A DNA stretch of 64,000 bases from Flammeovirgaceae bacterium UBA2338 (GCA_002344795.1 DDUM01000020.1:83108-147107), one strand, 5' to 3'; shown: positions 1 through 9,082, counted from the stretch's first letter. Numbers and translations are program-made. The notes: a model not told the origin generated them from the letters alone.

Positions 1-69
1 TTGGTTGCTTTATCATAGATAAGGTACTCTCATTTACATGATTATTGGCTGGTGATTCTTCACAACAAA

Positions 70-1038
70 CTAGGTGTTTTCTGTTCCTATAAGGAAAATG
101 GTATAAGTGACATATCCTGCAAGAAGTATAAACGCCTCCCATCGATCGAGTTGACGTCTTCCCAAGGTGAACATAAATACCATCAACAGGACTGTAGAGG
201 CCATTAGAATGTAGACATCAAAATTCAATGCTTTGTTATAACTAACGGGGTGAATAAGTCCTGTTGTTCCAAGTATAAATAATACATTAAAAATATTTGA
301 CCCTACCACATTACCAATGGCAATATCTGTGTTCTTGCGATAAGCAGCTACTGCCGAAGTGGCCAGCTCTGGTAACGATGTGCCTGCTGCCAATATCGTT
401 AACCCAATTATTCTTTCACTCAATCCTGCATGGTGTGCAATGGCTATGGCATTATCTACTACCAGTTTACCACCTCCCACTAGCATGGCCAAGCCTGCAA
501 TTACCAATCCAATTGATATCCAGGTGCTGTAAATTTTTATTTTCCCACCCTCGTCTAGATCTGTTGCACCAGACATGCTTCGATAAACATATAATAGGAA
601 CAAGCCAAAGCCTATCAGTAAGATCATGCTTTCACCACGCGAAAGTTCCATGCTGGCACCTTTTGTGAAGAATTGATCATTTACCAATAAAAGCATGACA
701 GAAGCAGCTATCAAAGAAATAGGCACTTCGTATTTGATGGTATTTCTTTGTACAACTAATGGATAGATTAATCCAGAGACACCTAAAATAAAAAGAAGGT
801 TAAAATTATTGCTCCCAATAATATTGCCAAAGGCTGCATCACTTTTGCCATTGATGGCAGAAATAACGCTGACAATTAACTCTGGCGTGGAGGTACCTAA
901 CGCCACCACGGTTAAGCCTATTGCTAAATTAGAAATATTGAATTTTTTCGCAATTGAGGACGAGCCGCCAACAAGAAAATCAGCACCCTTGACTAAAATA
1001 ACGAAACCGGCTAACAGCAGAATTATTTGTATTACCAT
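70..1038 (-). CDS. Na+/Ca2+ exchanger family protein (YrbG-like)
   Basis: Cation antiporter of the CaCA superfamily, predicted to exchange Ca2+ against Na+ or H+ across the inner membrane. The 322-residue protein is almost entirely hydrophobic, with about ten membrane segments in two homologous halves. The two alpha-repeats are visible: ALGTSTPEL followed by GNIIGSNNFN (residues about 46-80), and AAGTSLPEL followed by GNVVGSNIFN in the second half (about 215-250). The acidic residue of each GTSxPEL motif is the expected ion ligand. Length fits the bacterial YrbG type (about 320). It is a single gene, separated by about 180 bases from the next gene upstream. Ion specificity cannot be read from the sequence. 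Confidence 0.9.
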   Translation of the reverse strand: MVIQIILLLAGFVILVKGADFLVGGSSSIAKKFNISNLAIGLTVVALGTSTPELIVSVISAINGKSDAAFGNIIGSNNFNLLFILGVSGLIYPLVVQRNTIKYEVPISLIAASVMLLLVNDQFFTKGASMELSRGESMILLIGFGLFLLYVYRSMSGATDLDEGGKIKIYSTWISIGLVIAGLAMLVGGGKLVVDNAIAIAHHAGLSERIIGLTILAAGTSLPELATSAVAAYRKNTDIAIGNVVGSNIFNVLFILGTTGLIHPVSYNKALNFDVYILMASTVLLMVFMFTLGRRQLDRWEAFILLAGYVTYTIFLIGTENT

Positions 1039-1218
1039 AATCCCAATAGGTAAAACGAAATTTAAGAATTATTTACCAATCTGTAAGGAAAGATTCAAAT
1101 CCGAAGTGGCTCCAAATTTATACCCGGTTTGATAGCAAATTTCTGAAACAAAACTGGATTTTGGCCTGATAGGATGAACACAGCTAAGGGAGTACCTCCC
1201 CTACTCTAACAGATCAAT

Positions 1219-2445
1219 TTATACCAATTGATTTAAAGCAATTTCAAATGAAGATTGTGCTATCCCTGTTGTACCGGGATTAACTTTCTTAGTTTTCTCA
1301 AGTGCACGTTTAATCGTTTTTGAGATATCATTAAAAATATCTTCATCCTTCATATTCACTTCGTGCTCCATGAAATAGGCAAAAACACGCGCCATCCCAC
1401 AATTAGCAATAAAATCCGGTAGAACGGAGAATTTCTGATCTGCGTATAAACCGGTAGGGCCAAAGAATATTTCTGGATCGGCAAAAGGCACATTAGCCCC
1501 GCAGGAAAACACTTCCAGTTTGGAGGCAATCATTCTATCAACCTGATCTTTTGTAACCAGCCGAGAGGCAGCCGCAGGAATGAATACCTCAAACTCCAGG
1601 TCCCAGATCTTTTCATTGGCAATCTCGAAGGGTAACAAATCAGGAGAAACTAATTTATTTCTGTTACGATCAAGCACTAGCTGTTCAATCTCTTGTTGGC
1701 TAAATCCAGCCTGATTGATCAGCCCTCCCTCCCTACAAATTATTCCCACTACTTTCATCCCCATTTGCGAAAGATAAAAACCTGCCGCTGCACCCACGTT
1801 ACCCCAGCCTTGCAACACCACACGTTTCCCCTTGACCCCATTGTGCCATAACTCATAGTAATGACGCACAGCTTGCGCCACACCGTAGCCGGTACACATA
1901 TCTGCAATTGTATATTTTTTTTCTAATGAAGGAGTAAAGCGCTCGTCTTCAATAATCTTCACTACTCCCTGGCGAAGCTGACCAATGCGATTTACTTTCT
2001 GAGGTTCAGAGGGTTTATAGTGCCCGGTGAATACGCCTTCTTGTGGATGCCAAATTCCAACGTCTTCTGTGATAGGAATTACTTCGTGTGCTTCATCCAC
2101 ATTTAAATCACCTCCCGTTCCGTAATAATATTTCAATAAAGGCATCACCGCTGCATACCACCGGTGCAAAACCTCTGCCTTACGAGGGTCATTCGGATCA
2201 AAATTTATTCCTGACTTAGCGCCACCAATTGGCGGGCCCGAAACGGTGAACTTCACTTCCATTGTCTTTGCAAGCGACTCTACTTCTCTTTTATCCAGTC
2301 CTACTCGCATGCGGGTTCCTCCCCCCGCAGCCCCTCCACGCAAGGAATTAATCACTACCCAGCCCTCTGCATCTGTTTCAGAATCTTTCCATTCAAAAAC
2401 AATTTCAGGTCTCTTGTTTTCAAATTTCTTCAGAAGTTCTTTCAT
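1219..2445 (-). CDS. Glu/Leu/Phe/Val dehydrogenase family protein (divergent)
   Basis: NAD(P)-dependent amino-acid dehydrogenase fold, 408 residues. GGAKSG (residues about 74-79, with the catalytic-type Lys) and an Asp in GGDLNVDEA (about 111-119) correspond to the substrate and catalytic residues of glutamate dehydrogenases, and QGWGNVG (212-218) is the dinucleotide-binding glycine motif. It differs clearly from the canonical glutamate dehydrogenase at 56413-57687: PAPDMGT is replaced by GGDLNVDE. Its substrate is therefore uncertain. The start is placed at the ATG at 2445 because the only farther in-frame start, a TTG at 2469, overlaps a perfect -7 promoter box (2467-2474). It is probably transcribed alone. 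Confidence 0.85.
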   Translation of the reverse strand: MKELLKKFENKRPEIVFEWKDSETDAEGWVVINSLRGGAAGGGTRMRVGLDKREVESLAKTMEVKFTVSGPPIGGAKSGINFDPNDPRKAEVLHRWYAAVMPLLKYYYGTGGDLNVDEAHEVIPITEDVGIWHPQEGVFTGHYKPSEPQKVNRIGQLRQGVVKIIEDERFTPSLEKKYTIADMCTGYGVAQAVRHYYELWHNGVKGKRVVLQGWGNVGAAAGFYLSQMGMKVVGIICREGGLINQAGFSQQEIEQLVLDRNRNKLVSPDLLPFEIANEKIWDLEFEVFIPAAASRLVTKDQVDRMIASKLEVFSCGANVPFADPEIFFGPTGLYADQKFSVLPDFIANCGMARVFAYFMEHEVNMKDEDIFNDISKTIKRALEKTKKVNPGTTGIAQSSFEIALNQLV

Positions 2446-2466
2446 AGCTATAATTTCGAGTTGCGG

Positions 2467-2474
2467 CAAATTTA
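2467..2474 (-). promoter_or_regulatory. -7 promoter box TAAATTTG of the divergent dehydrogenase gene
   Basis: Read on the minus strand this is TAAATTTG, a perfect match to the Bacteroidota housekeeping -7 consensus TAnnTTTG. It ends 21 bases before the ATG at 2445 and excludes the upstream TTG as a start. Confidence 0.6.
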
Positions 2475-2495
2475 AAAGTAATTCTCAACCCACCA

Positions 2496-3581
2496 CTAAA
2501 ATCCAATCATAACACCAGCGCTAGAATCAGTGGGCGCGCCTGTCACAGTTTTCAACACGTTTACTTCATTTCGGATGCGCAGGACGCCAAGCAACGCAAA
2601 CACTATGGCCTCTTTATAATTTACGGTTGCAGCATCTGGAGTAATTACCTGTGCCTTATTCCCTAACTTCTCCTGAATGCATTTTATCAAAAACAAATTC
2701 ATTGCACCCCCTCCTGTTGCCAGCAACTTAAGATTTGATTCTTGAGGAAGGCTCTCCACTATCTCATGACTAATAGACTCTACCATTGTTCGAAGTCTGT
2801 CTCGTAATAAAATAGTATCATTATTAAGGATAGGGCGAATGGATTTTTCAAAACCTTCGCGTCCGAGAGACGGCCTGCTCTTCTTCCATTGTAAGTACTG
2901 CTTCTTTAGCTGATTGAACATTTTAATATTCACCTCACCTTTTGCCGCTTCTTTACCGTCCTTATCATAAGCCTTATTCGTTTTTTCGGCCAGGTAATTC
3001 AATCCCATGTTGGCAAAACAAATGTCAAACGCAACTCTTTTCCCTTTCTCCACTCTTGAGAGGTTAGCAATTCCACCCAGGTTTAAGCACACATCAAATT
3101 GAGAAAAGAGCAAATGATCCCCGATGGGAACGAGAGGAGCCCCTTCACCTCCTTTCAGCACATCGAGAGAACGGAAATCATTGACAACAGGAAGATTTGT
3201 TATCTGATGAATCGCGTTTCCATTACCCATTTGGAAAGTAAATTTCTTTTTGGGTTGATGAAAAATGGTATGTCCATGAGATGCAATAAACTGAATGCCT
3301 CTCAGTTTATTCTTCTCAATAAACTTATTACAGGCTTTCCCTATAAAAAAACCAAAATCAATATCTAATAGCTGCAAAGCACTTCCTTCGAGGAGATGGG
3401 CATTAGCCAGTTGTATTTTCCATTTGTCTGAGTACTTTAATGTCTCATTGGCCTTTAATTTGAAGTGCCATTTATTATTATTTAAAGTAAACTCACAACA
3501 AACAATATCTAATCCATCCAGCGAAGTCCCCGACATCAACCCTATTACCTTGTACCTGGCAATCTTTGTGTTTGAATTCAT
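2496..3581 (-). CDS. anmK: anhydro-N-acetylmuramic acid kinase
   Basis: Phosphorylates and hydrolyses 1,6-anhydro-N-acetylmuramic acid to MurNAc-6-phosphate in cell-wall recycling; cytoplasmic. The family signature GLMSGTSLDG lies at residues 14-23, and later come NLGGIANLS and the ATP-binding region LLATGGGAMN, all of the ASKHA kinase fold. From the ATG at 3581 the protein has 361 residues, the usual size; the open frame extends to 3758 but that part has no family similarity and would run into the divergent coaX. It is divergent from coaX and separated from the dehydrogenase gene downstream by about 50 bases. Both neighbours suggest housekeeping use. Confidence 0.92.
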   Translation of the reverse strand: MNSNTKIARYKVIGLMSGTSLDGLDIVCCEFTLNNNKWHFKLKANETLKYSDKWKIQLANAHLLEGSALQLLDIDFGFFIGKACNKFIEKNKLRGIQFIASHGHTIFHQPKKKFTFQMGNGNAIHQITNLPVVNDFRSLDVLKGGEGAPLVPIGDHLLFSQFDVCLNLGGIANLSRVEKGKRVAFDICFANMGLNYLAEKTNKAYDKDGKEAAKGEVNIKMFNQLKKQYLQWKKSRPSLGREGFEKSIRPILNNDTILLRDRLRTMVESISHEIVESLPQESNLKLLATGGGAMNLFLIKCIQEKLGNKAQVITPDAATVNYKEAIVFALLGVLRIRNEVNVLKTVTGAPTDSSAGVMIGF

Positions 3582-3633
3582 TTTACAACCTTTTCTTTGC
3601 TCTGCTATATGATCAACATGTACTTGATTTTCA

Positions 3634-3641
3634 TACTTTTG
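3634..3641 (+). promoter_or_regulatory. -7 promoter box TACTTTTG, candidate coaX promoter
   Basis: Perfect TAnnTTTG match 45 bases before the coaX ATG, in the anmK/coaX divergent gap. No good TTTG element is seen at the expected distance upstream, so this is only a candidate. Confidence 0.4.
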
Positions 3642-3686
3642 CCCATGTTGTAATGTGCTAAAGTAATCATTTGCAAAAACATTTTT

Positions 3687-4406
3687 ATGAATCTGGCAAT
3701 TGACCACGGTAACACCAGAATTAAAGCAGGTGTCTTTGAACAGACAAACCTGATTCAAACTCTTTCTTTTGAAGACAGTAATACTTTTAACGAATGGTTA
3801 GATAAGAATGAGTTTGAAAATGCCATTGTCAGTTCTGTTGCCAGATCAACAGATAATTTGATGGATAAAATAAACAGCAATGGAAAGAAAATTTTCATGA
3901 GTCAATCTACCCCATTCCCCATTGCTGTAAAATACAGTACACCACTAACATTAGGGTTAGACAGAATTGCTGCTGCCTGTGGCACCCTCGACATAATACC
4001 AGGCGGGCATCGCCTGGCTATTGACCTCGGCACTTGCATCAATTATGAATTTGTAGATGACCTAGCCAATTATTATGGAGGTGCGATATCTCCCGGAGTA
4101 AAAATGAGATTCGAGGCCATGCATACTTTCACGGCTCGCCTTCCGTTAGTTAATTTCGTTGATAATCCTCCCTTGGTAGGAAATAGTACAGAATCGTGTA
4201 TGCAGAGTGGCGTTGTAAATGGAGTGCTGGCTGAGCTGGAAGGAATAATTGATAGATATCAAAAAAAATACCCCACAATGGGAGTGATTTTGTGTGGGGG
4301 CGATGCTCCTCTTTTTGAAAACAAGTTGAAACACCCCATATTTGTAGCCCCCAATCTCGTCTTGAGCGGATTGAACAAGATTTTGCTTCATAATGTCAAT
4401 TTGTAA
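3687..4406 (+). CDS. coaX: type III pantothenate kinase
   Basis: ATP-dependent phosphorylation of pantothenate, the first step of coenzyme A synthesis. The 239-residue protein starts with the phosphate-binding motif DHGNTRIK (residues 6-13), followed by GLDRIAAACG and AIDLGTCINYE, the conserved CoaX motifs; a GGDAPLF segment near the C-terminus fits the ASKHA fold. Length is normal for the family (240-260). Its last 14 bases overlap the start of the predicted outer-membrane protein gene downstream, so the two are translationally close and likely co-transcribed with the TPR gene up to the terminator at 7013. Confidence 0.92.
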   Translation: MNLAIDHGNTRIKAGVFEQTNLIQTLSFEDSNTFNEWLDKNEFENAIVSSVARSTDNLMDKINSNGKKIFMSQSTPFPIAVKYSTPLTLGLDRIAAACGTLDIIPGGHRLAIDLGTCINYEFVDDLANYYGGAISPGVKMRFEAMHTFTARLPLVNFVDNPPLVGNSTESCMQSGVVNGVLAELEGIIDRYQKKYPTMGVILCGGDAPLFENKLKHPIFVAPNLVLSGLNKILLHNVNL

Positions 4407-5664
4407 GTACGCCTCAATAATTCTACTGATTGCATTCAGCCCATTGGAGTCAATTGGTCAGGCAGCCAAAACACCATTTTCATCATTTGGAATTGGAGAA
4501 ACTTTTGGCAATGGACTTACCCATAACCAGGGCATGGCAGGGCTGGGTATGAGTAACCCCGAATACTGGCACTTGAATAACATAAATCCTGCATTACTGG
4601 TATTTAATACCATCACCGTTTTTGAAGCAGGGTTTATTGGAGAGCAAAGAACGGCAAAGGGAGTTAATGCCTCCGAAAAGTCAGGCAGTGGTAATCTTAA
4701 TTACTTGGCAATGGGCTTTCCTATAAAAAGGAATAAATGGGGAATGGGCGTTGGCCTTATGCCATACTCATCTGTTAACTATCGGCTCAACTATCAAAGT
4801 GAAATCGCCAACAGTACAGAAATGGTAAATGTGGTTGAAAGTGGTAGTGGTGGCATCAATCAACTATACTGGTCAAATGGAGTCAGACTCCATCCTAATA
4901 TTTCTATTGGTCTCAAGGGAACATATTATTTTAGTGCGATCGTTAATCAGCACGCATCAACTCTTTCGGAATCTAGTCAATTGGTTCAATACGCAACAAA
5001 TATTTACGACCGGCAATCTTTTAATGGATTTGGTTTTTCAGGAGGGGTATCTTTTAACAAAGACTCAATAGGAAGAAAAGACTATAGCCTGAATTTGGGA
5101 TTAGTTTATGATTTCAATGCAGATATCAATACGAAGTTTTATGAACGTTTGGAGCGTAGAAATGTCAGTGGGATTTTAGATTCTGCAACCATTGTAAACA
5201 ATATCCCTGGCACCACTACCCTTCCTCAGTCAATTGGTGGCGGTATCTCATTTGGCAAAGAGTTGCAATGGTTAGTAGGGGCAGATTTTACATACATGGA
5301 TTATACTAAATTCAAATCCTTTGGAGGATCCTCAACAGCAGGTCAATCTGGTTGGCAACTGGCCCTTGGTGGAAAGATAACCCCAGATGCCGGTTCCCTG
5401 ACCAACTATCTGAAACGTATGACCTACCAAACAGGCATTAGCCTTAGTGAAGCCCCTTATTTGATCAATGGCAATGCCTTAAAGGATTTTGGCATTAATT
5501 TTGGACTAACTCTTCCTGTAAGTAGGATTTCGAGCTTGGATTTGGCGATAAAAGTGGGCAAGAGGGGTGATTTACAAACAAACACTATTGAAGAAAATTA
5601 CTTTAAGTTATATTTTGGCGTTACTTTCAACGACCAGTGGTTTATAAAAAGAAGATTTGACTAG
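4393..5664 (+). CDS. predicted outer-membrane beta-barrel protein
   Basis: 423 residues with a signal peptide (residues 1 to about 22, ending SIGQ). The mature part has alternating hydrophobic and polar residues, many Gly, Asn and aromatic residues, and ends with strand-like segments (YFKLYFGVTFNDQW), as in FadL/OmpP1-like barrels of Bacteroidota. I cannot name a family with certainty. It overlaps coaX by 14 bases and is followed after 2 bases by a TPR protein, with lptC just beyond. This order suggests a role in the outer membrane or its assembly, but that is inference. Confidence 0.7.
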   Translation: MSICKYASIILLIAFSPLESIGQAAKTPFSSFGIGETFGNGLTHNQGMAGLGMSNPEYWHLNNINPALLVFNTITVFEAGFIGEQRTAKGVNASEKSGSGNLNYLAMGFPIKRNKWGMGVGLMPYSSVNYRLNYQSEIANSTEMVNVVESGSGGINQLYWSNGVRLHPNISIGLKGTYYFSAIVNQHASTLSESSQLVQYATNIYDRQSFNGFGFSGGVSFNKDSIGRKDYSLNLGLVYDFNADINTKFYERLERRNVSGILDSATIVNNIPGTTTLPQSIGGGISFGKELQWLVGADFTYMDYTKFKSFGGSSTAGQSGWQLALGGKITPDAGSLTNYLKRMTYQTGISLSEAPYLINGNALKDFGINFGLTLPVSRISSLDLAIKVGKRGDLQTNTIEENYFKLYFGVTFNDQWFIKRRFD

Positions 5665-5666
5665 AA

Positions 5667-6995
5667 ATGAAAACAATGAAAACAATAGTAACTGGTGCTT
5701 TAATGATAATGCTTGTTGCATTGAACTTTGATTCAATAGCTCAATGTCGTGAGTTCAAATGGCCTGAAGACAAAAGTATGGCTGAAGAAAAGGTGGCCCT
5801 TTATGGTGACGCCATGAAACAAGGGCAATACCGTGCGGCAGCTAAGCCATTTACATGGATGCTAAAAAATGCTCCTGATTGGCATGTAAAATTGTACATC
5901 GATGGAGCTGACATCTATGATAATCTTGCTGAGAAAGAAAAAGATCCAGCAAGAAAACAACAATTGGTCGACTCTATGTTGATGATGTATGACTTGCGCA
6001 TCAAATACTGTGGTGACGAAGTAAACGTCTTGAACAGAAAAGCATATTATGCCTATAAATACAATGTAACAAACAAAGATAAATCAGTAGAACTGCTTGA
6101 GTTGTTTGACCGTGTAGCCGAAATCAGTGGAACTAAAATGTCTGATGGTAACCTGGTCGCCTACATGACAACAGTTCAGGCAAACTACGTCTTGCTCAAA
6201 AACCTTTCTGACGAGCAAATTCTTGAACGCTATGATAAAATCATATCTATAGCCAATGCCAAAATCAAGGAGGATGAGGCAGCTGGCAAAACTAAAGATG
6301 TTGCCAAAATCAAAGAATACATAAGTGTAATTGATGATTTATTGATAGGAATGGTAAAAGTGGATTGTGACTTTGTGAAGAACAATCTTGAGCCCAAGTA
6401 CAGAAAAACACCTAATGACATTGCCCTGGCCAAGAAGATCTTTGGGTTTATGCTTCAGGGTAAATGTACTGATGATCCATTGTGGCTTGAAGTAGGTGAG
6501 CATATTAACAAGACCGAACCGGATTTCGGATTGGCTAAGAATATGGGCTTAAAACATATGGGTAATGATAACCTTGACAAAGCAGAAGCCTTCTTGCAGG
6601 AAGCTTTGGAATTGGCTACTACACCTGAAGATAAAGGAGACATGTATTTATACCTTGGCAGTATCCAGGCAAAGAAAAACAGCAAGAATGCAGCCCGCGA
6701 ATACTACCGCAAAGCTGCAGAAGCTGGTAACAAAGAGGGCTATGAAAAAATTGGTGACCTCTACTACGGCAGCTTCAACGATTGCAAGAAGGGAGCAAAT
6801 ATGGCCGAAGACAGACTGGTATACATTGCGGCATACAACATGTATGCAAGAGCCGGAGCCGGTCAGAAAATGAGCCAGGCAAAATCACAGTTTCCTTCAA
6901 AAGAAGAGATATTTCTTTTCAACTGGAAAGTAGGTGACACCATGAGGGTGAGCTGCTGGATAGGAGAGACTGTAACAATAGATACGAGAGATTAG
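5667..6995 (+). CDS. exported tetratricopeptide-repeat protein
   Basis: 442 residues. A signal peptide (1 to about 26, ending SIAQ) is followed by helical repeats; the clearest TPR units are near residues 280-360 (GLKHMGNDNLDKAEAFLQEAL; DMYLYLGSIQAKKNSKNAAREYY). The C-terminus carries a short motif-like segment (WKVGDTMRVSCWIGE). Probably periplasmic or surface scaffold; no enzymatic motif is seen. It begins 2 bases after the outer-membrane protein gene, so they form one transcript, closed by the hairpin at 7013-7040. Confidence 0.7.
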   Translation: MKTMKTIVTGALMIMLVALNFDSIAQCREFKWPEDKSMAEEKVALYGDAMKQGQYRAAAKPFTWMLKNAPDWHVKLYIDGADIYDNLAEKEKDPARKQQLVDSMLMMYDLRIKYCGDEVNVLNRKAYYAYKYNVTNKDKSVELLELFDRVAEISGTKMSDGNLVAYMTTVQANYVLLKNLSDEQILERYDKIISIANAKIKEDEAAGKTKDVAKIKEYISVIDDLLIGMVKVDCDFVKNNLEPKYRKTPNDIALAKKIFGFMLQGKCTDDPLWLEVGEHINKTEPDFGLAKNMGLKHMGNDNLDKAEAFLQEALELATTPEDKGDMYLYLGSIQAKKNSKNAAREYYRKAAEAGNKEGYEKIGDLYYGSFNDCKKGANMAEDRLVYIAAYNMYARAGAGQKMSQAKSQFPSKEEIFLFNWKVGDTMRVSCWIGETVTIDTRD

Positions 6996-7012
6996 AAAAA
7001 TTATCACAATGC

Positions 7013-7040
7013 AAAAGGCTGGCTTTTAGCCAGCCTTTTT
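7013..7040 (+). terminator. intrinsic terminator after the TPR gene
   Basis: An 11-bp stem (AAAAGGCTGGC, 7013-7023; complementary arm 7029-7039), loop TTTTA, followed by a T-rich run to about 7046. It ends only about 6 bases before the lptC ATG at 7052. Confidence 0.8.
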
Positions 7041-7051
7041 GTTTTTCAAAG

Positions 7052-7600
7052 ATGGCAACACAGGTGTTTGAGAAAATAATTCAACCCATAGGCACAACAG
7101 TACTTTGCTGTATCATTCTGCTTTCATGCACTCCCACCGAAACCTCTCAACCTGTTGAATACCATGGCCCGCTCAGTGAGGCTGAAAACGTAGAAATGTA
7201 CTATGCAGAAAAAGATCTGATTAAGGTAAAAATGATCGCTCAAAAGGTCTTTGAATTCGAAAGTGGAGACAGGGAGTTCCCCGAAGGCATATACCTTGAG
7301 TTTTTTGACGAAACAGGGAAGATTACTTCTACGTTACGCGCCAACAGTGCCTATTATTTCAGTGATGAGGACAAATGGAGAGGTCGAGGCAAGGTGGAAA
7401 TCATTAACATTCAAAAAAAAGAACAACTGAACACAGAAGAACTCTTCTGGAAGCAGGATACCAAACGCATTTTCACAGAAAAATTCGTAACCATAAAACT
7501 GGAAAATGAAGTGATCTATGGTACCGGTTTAGAGGCTGCCCAGGACCTCTCCGACTATACGATTAAAAACCCTGAAGGGGAATTTGAGGTTGTTGAGTGA
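7052..7600 (+). CDS. lptC: LPS export protein LptC, predicted lipoprotein
   Basis: Inner-membrane-associated periplasmic member of the Lpt bridge that carries lipopolysaccharide to the outer membrane. 182 residues; the core has the LptC/DUF1239 pattern (short beta strands such as IYLEFFDETGKITSTLRANSAYYFSDEDKW, then GRGKVEI and ELFWKQDTKRIFTEKFVTIK). Instead of a plain N-terminal membrane anchor it has a signal peptide ending in LLSC with Cys26, so it is probably a lipoprotein. The start lies right behind a terminator hairpin. A small membrane protein and a CNNM-type transporter gene follow. Confidence 0.85.
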   Translation: MATQVFEKIIQPIGTTVLCCIILLSCTPTETSQPVEYHGPLSEAENVEMYYAEKDLIKVKMIAQKVFEFESGDREFPEGIYLEFFDETGKITSTLRANSAYYFSDEDKWRGRGKVEIINIQKKEQLNTEELFWKQDTKRIFTEKFVTIKLENEVIYGTGLEAAQDLSDYTIKNPEGEFEVVE

Positions 7601-7603
7601 TAA

Positions 7604-7632
7604 TTGCCAATCATCCATTATGCTTATCTTTG
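7604..7632 (+). promoter_or_regulatory. promoter of the small membrane protein and transporter genes
   Basis: TTG (7604-7606), 18-base spacer, TATCTTTG (7625-7632), a full Bacteroidota promoter. The ATG at 7640 lies only 7 bases beyond the box, so the transcript would be nearly leaderless. Confidence 0.55.
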
Positions 7633-7639
7633 TGAATCC

Positions 7640-7798
7640 ATGAAACTGGTCGACATGCTTTTGCTTTCCCTTGCGGTGGTCTTTATCATAATAGGGGCTT
7701 ACGAAGTGATGACTGTAGGTCTTGGCCAGGCTTACTGGGCGATTATGCTTTCAATGATCCTATTCTTTATCTTTTCTATGAGAAAACGATCAACATAG
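7640..7798 (+). CDS. small two-helix membrane protein
   Basis: 52 residues starting MKLVDMLLLSLAVVF. It consists of two predicted membrane segments (about 4-22 and 27-44) and a basic tail (MRKRST). No family recognised. The start at 7640 is preferred over the upstream in-frame codon at 7604, which lies in the promoter. Its stop codon directly abuts the ATG of the CNNM-type transporter at 7799, so the two are certainly co-transcribed and perhaps functionally linked. Confidence 0.6.
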   Translation: MKLVDMLLLSLAVVFIIIGAYEVMTVGLGQAYWAIMLSMILFFIFSMRKRST

Positions 7799-9082
7799 AT
7801 GAATACAGCGCTATTCACCCCTATTCTCATTTCACTCATTTTCTCTTTTTTCTTTTCCGGAATTGAAATCGCTTTCTTTTCTGCCAACAAATTACAAATA
7901 GAATTACAGGGAAAACAAGGGGTTCTTTGGGGGCGAATTATGTCCAAATTCGTCAAAAAACCATCCTGGTTTATCGGTACAACACTGATCGGAAACACAC
8001 TCGCTTTAGTCCTTTTTGGAATTCTCATCACACAAATGATTGAGCCCTGGCTCGTCTCTATCTTACCGGAAGCATTTAAGGGCGACCTTTACGTGCTTTT
8101 GGTTCAAACAGTAATCTCCACCTTAATTATACTTTTTACAGCCGAGTTTCTTCCAAAGAGTCTGTTTCTGATTAATCCTAACCTGATGTTAGCCACCCTG
8201 GCAATCCCTTTCCGCATCATGTTTTACATCCTCTCACCCATTACTTTTTCCATTGTTTATCTGTCCAAGCTTGTTATTGTTCATGTGCTAAGGCTCGAAT
8301 ATTCTGAAGAAAAGCCTGCCTTTGGGCTTACCGACATGAACCATTACCTCGTTAACATGCAAAATGTAAAGCATGAGAATGAGGAAATTGAATTGGATAA
8401 AAAAATATTTCACAACGCCCTGGAGTTCAAAACGGTTAAAGTAAGAGAGTGTATGATTCCGCGTACAGAGATCATCGGGATCGGTTCGGATGAAGGTCTG
8501 GATAAACTGAAAGAAGCTTTTATTGAAAGTGGGCACTCCAAAATCATCATCTATAAGGATACTATTGATGACGTAATTGGCTATTGTCACTCTTCTGCCC
8601 TTTTCACCAAACCAAAAACAATCAACGAAATCCTCACACCCATCAATATTGTACCCGAAGCGATGATGGTAAATGAGCTAATGATCCAATTTATTAAGGA
8701 CAGAAAAAGCCTTGCAGTAGTAGTAGACGAGTTCGGAGGAACTTCAGGTATAGTGAGTATGGAGGACATCATTGAAGAAATCTTTGGCGAAATTGAAGAT
8801 GAGCATGATGAAGACGACCTTGTTGAACAGCAATTGGATGAGAAAACCTTCCTTTTAAGTGCCAGGCTCGAAATTGACTATCTCAACGACATATATGAAT
8901 GGAATTTACCGGAGGGCGATTATGAAACCCTTGGCGGCATGATCCTTTCATATACTGAAGATTTCCCGGAAGAAGGAGATGCCATCCCCATTCCACCCTA
9001 TGTTTTCATCATTCAATCCACAGAAGATAATCGCATCGACATCGTAAAGCTGATTATAGAAAAAAATGGTGCACAGCCCTAA
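7799..9082 (+). CDS. CNNM/HlyC/CorC-type transporter (hemolysin family)
   Basis: 427 residues with the classic order: DUF21/CNNM membrane domain (about 1-190, starting FSFFFSGIEIAFFSA), a pair of CBS domains (about 200-330, with VRECMIPRTEI and VVVDEFGGTSGIVSMEDIIEEIFGEIEDEHD), and a CorC_HlyC domain at the C-terminus (about 345-420, YETLGGMILSYTEDFPEEGD). Members are implicated in Mg2+ or other divalent-ion efflux; a Bacteroidota paralogue, GldE, belongs to the gliding gene set, but nothing here proves that role. Starts immediately after the stop of the 52-residue protein. Confidence 0.9.
   Translation: MNTALFTPILISLIFSFFFSGIEIAFFSANKLQIELQGKQGVLWGRIMSKFVKKPSWFIGTTLIGNTLALVLFGILITQMIEPWLVSILPEAFKGDLYVLLVQTVISTLIILFTAEFLPKSLFLINPNLMLATLAIPFRIMFYILSPITFSIVYLSKLVIVHVLRLEYSEEKPAFGLTDMNHYLVNMQNVKHENEEIELDKKIFHNALEFKTVKVRECMIPRTEIIGIGSDEGLDKLKEAFIESGHSKIIIYKDTIDDVIGYCHSSALFTKPKTINEILTPINIVPEAMMVNELMIQFIKDRKSLAVVVDEFGGTSGIVSMEDIIEEIFGEIEDEHDEDDLVEQQLDEKTFLLSARLEIDYLNDIYEWNLPEGDYETLGGMILSYTEDFPEEGDAIPIPPYVFIIQSTEDNRIDIVKLIIEKNGAQP

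Noticed and set aside
1..69. Left edge of the window
   Set aside because: No open frame or signal can be supported in this short stretch before the exchanger gene end.
3582..3758. N-terminal extension of AnmK
   Set aside because: The family signature begins 14 residues after the ATG at 3581; the extension has no homology and would overlap coaX.
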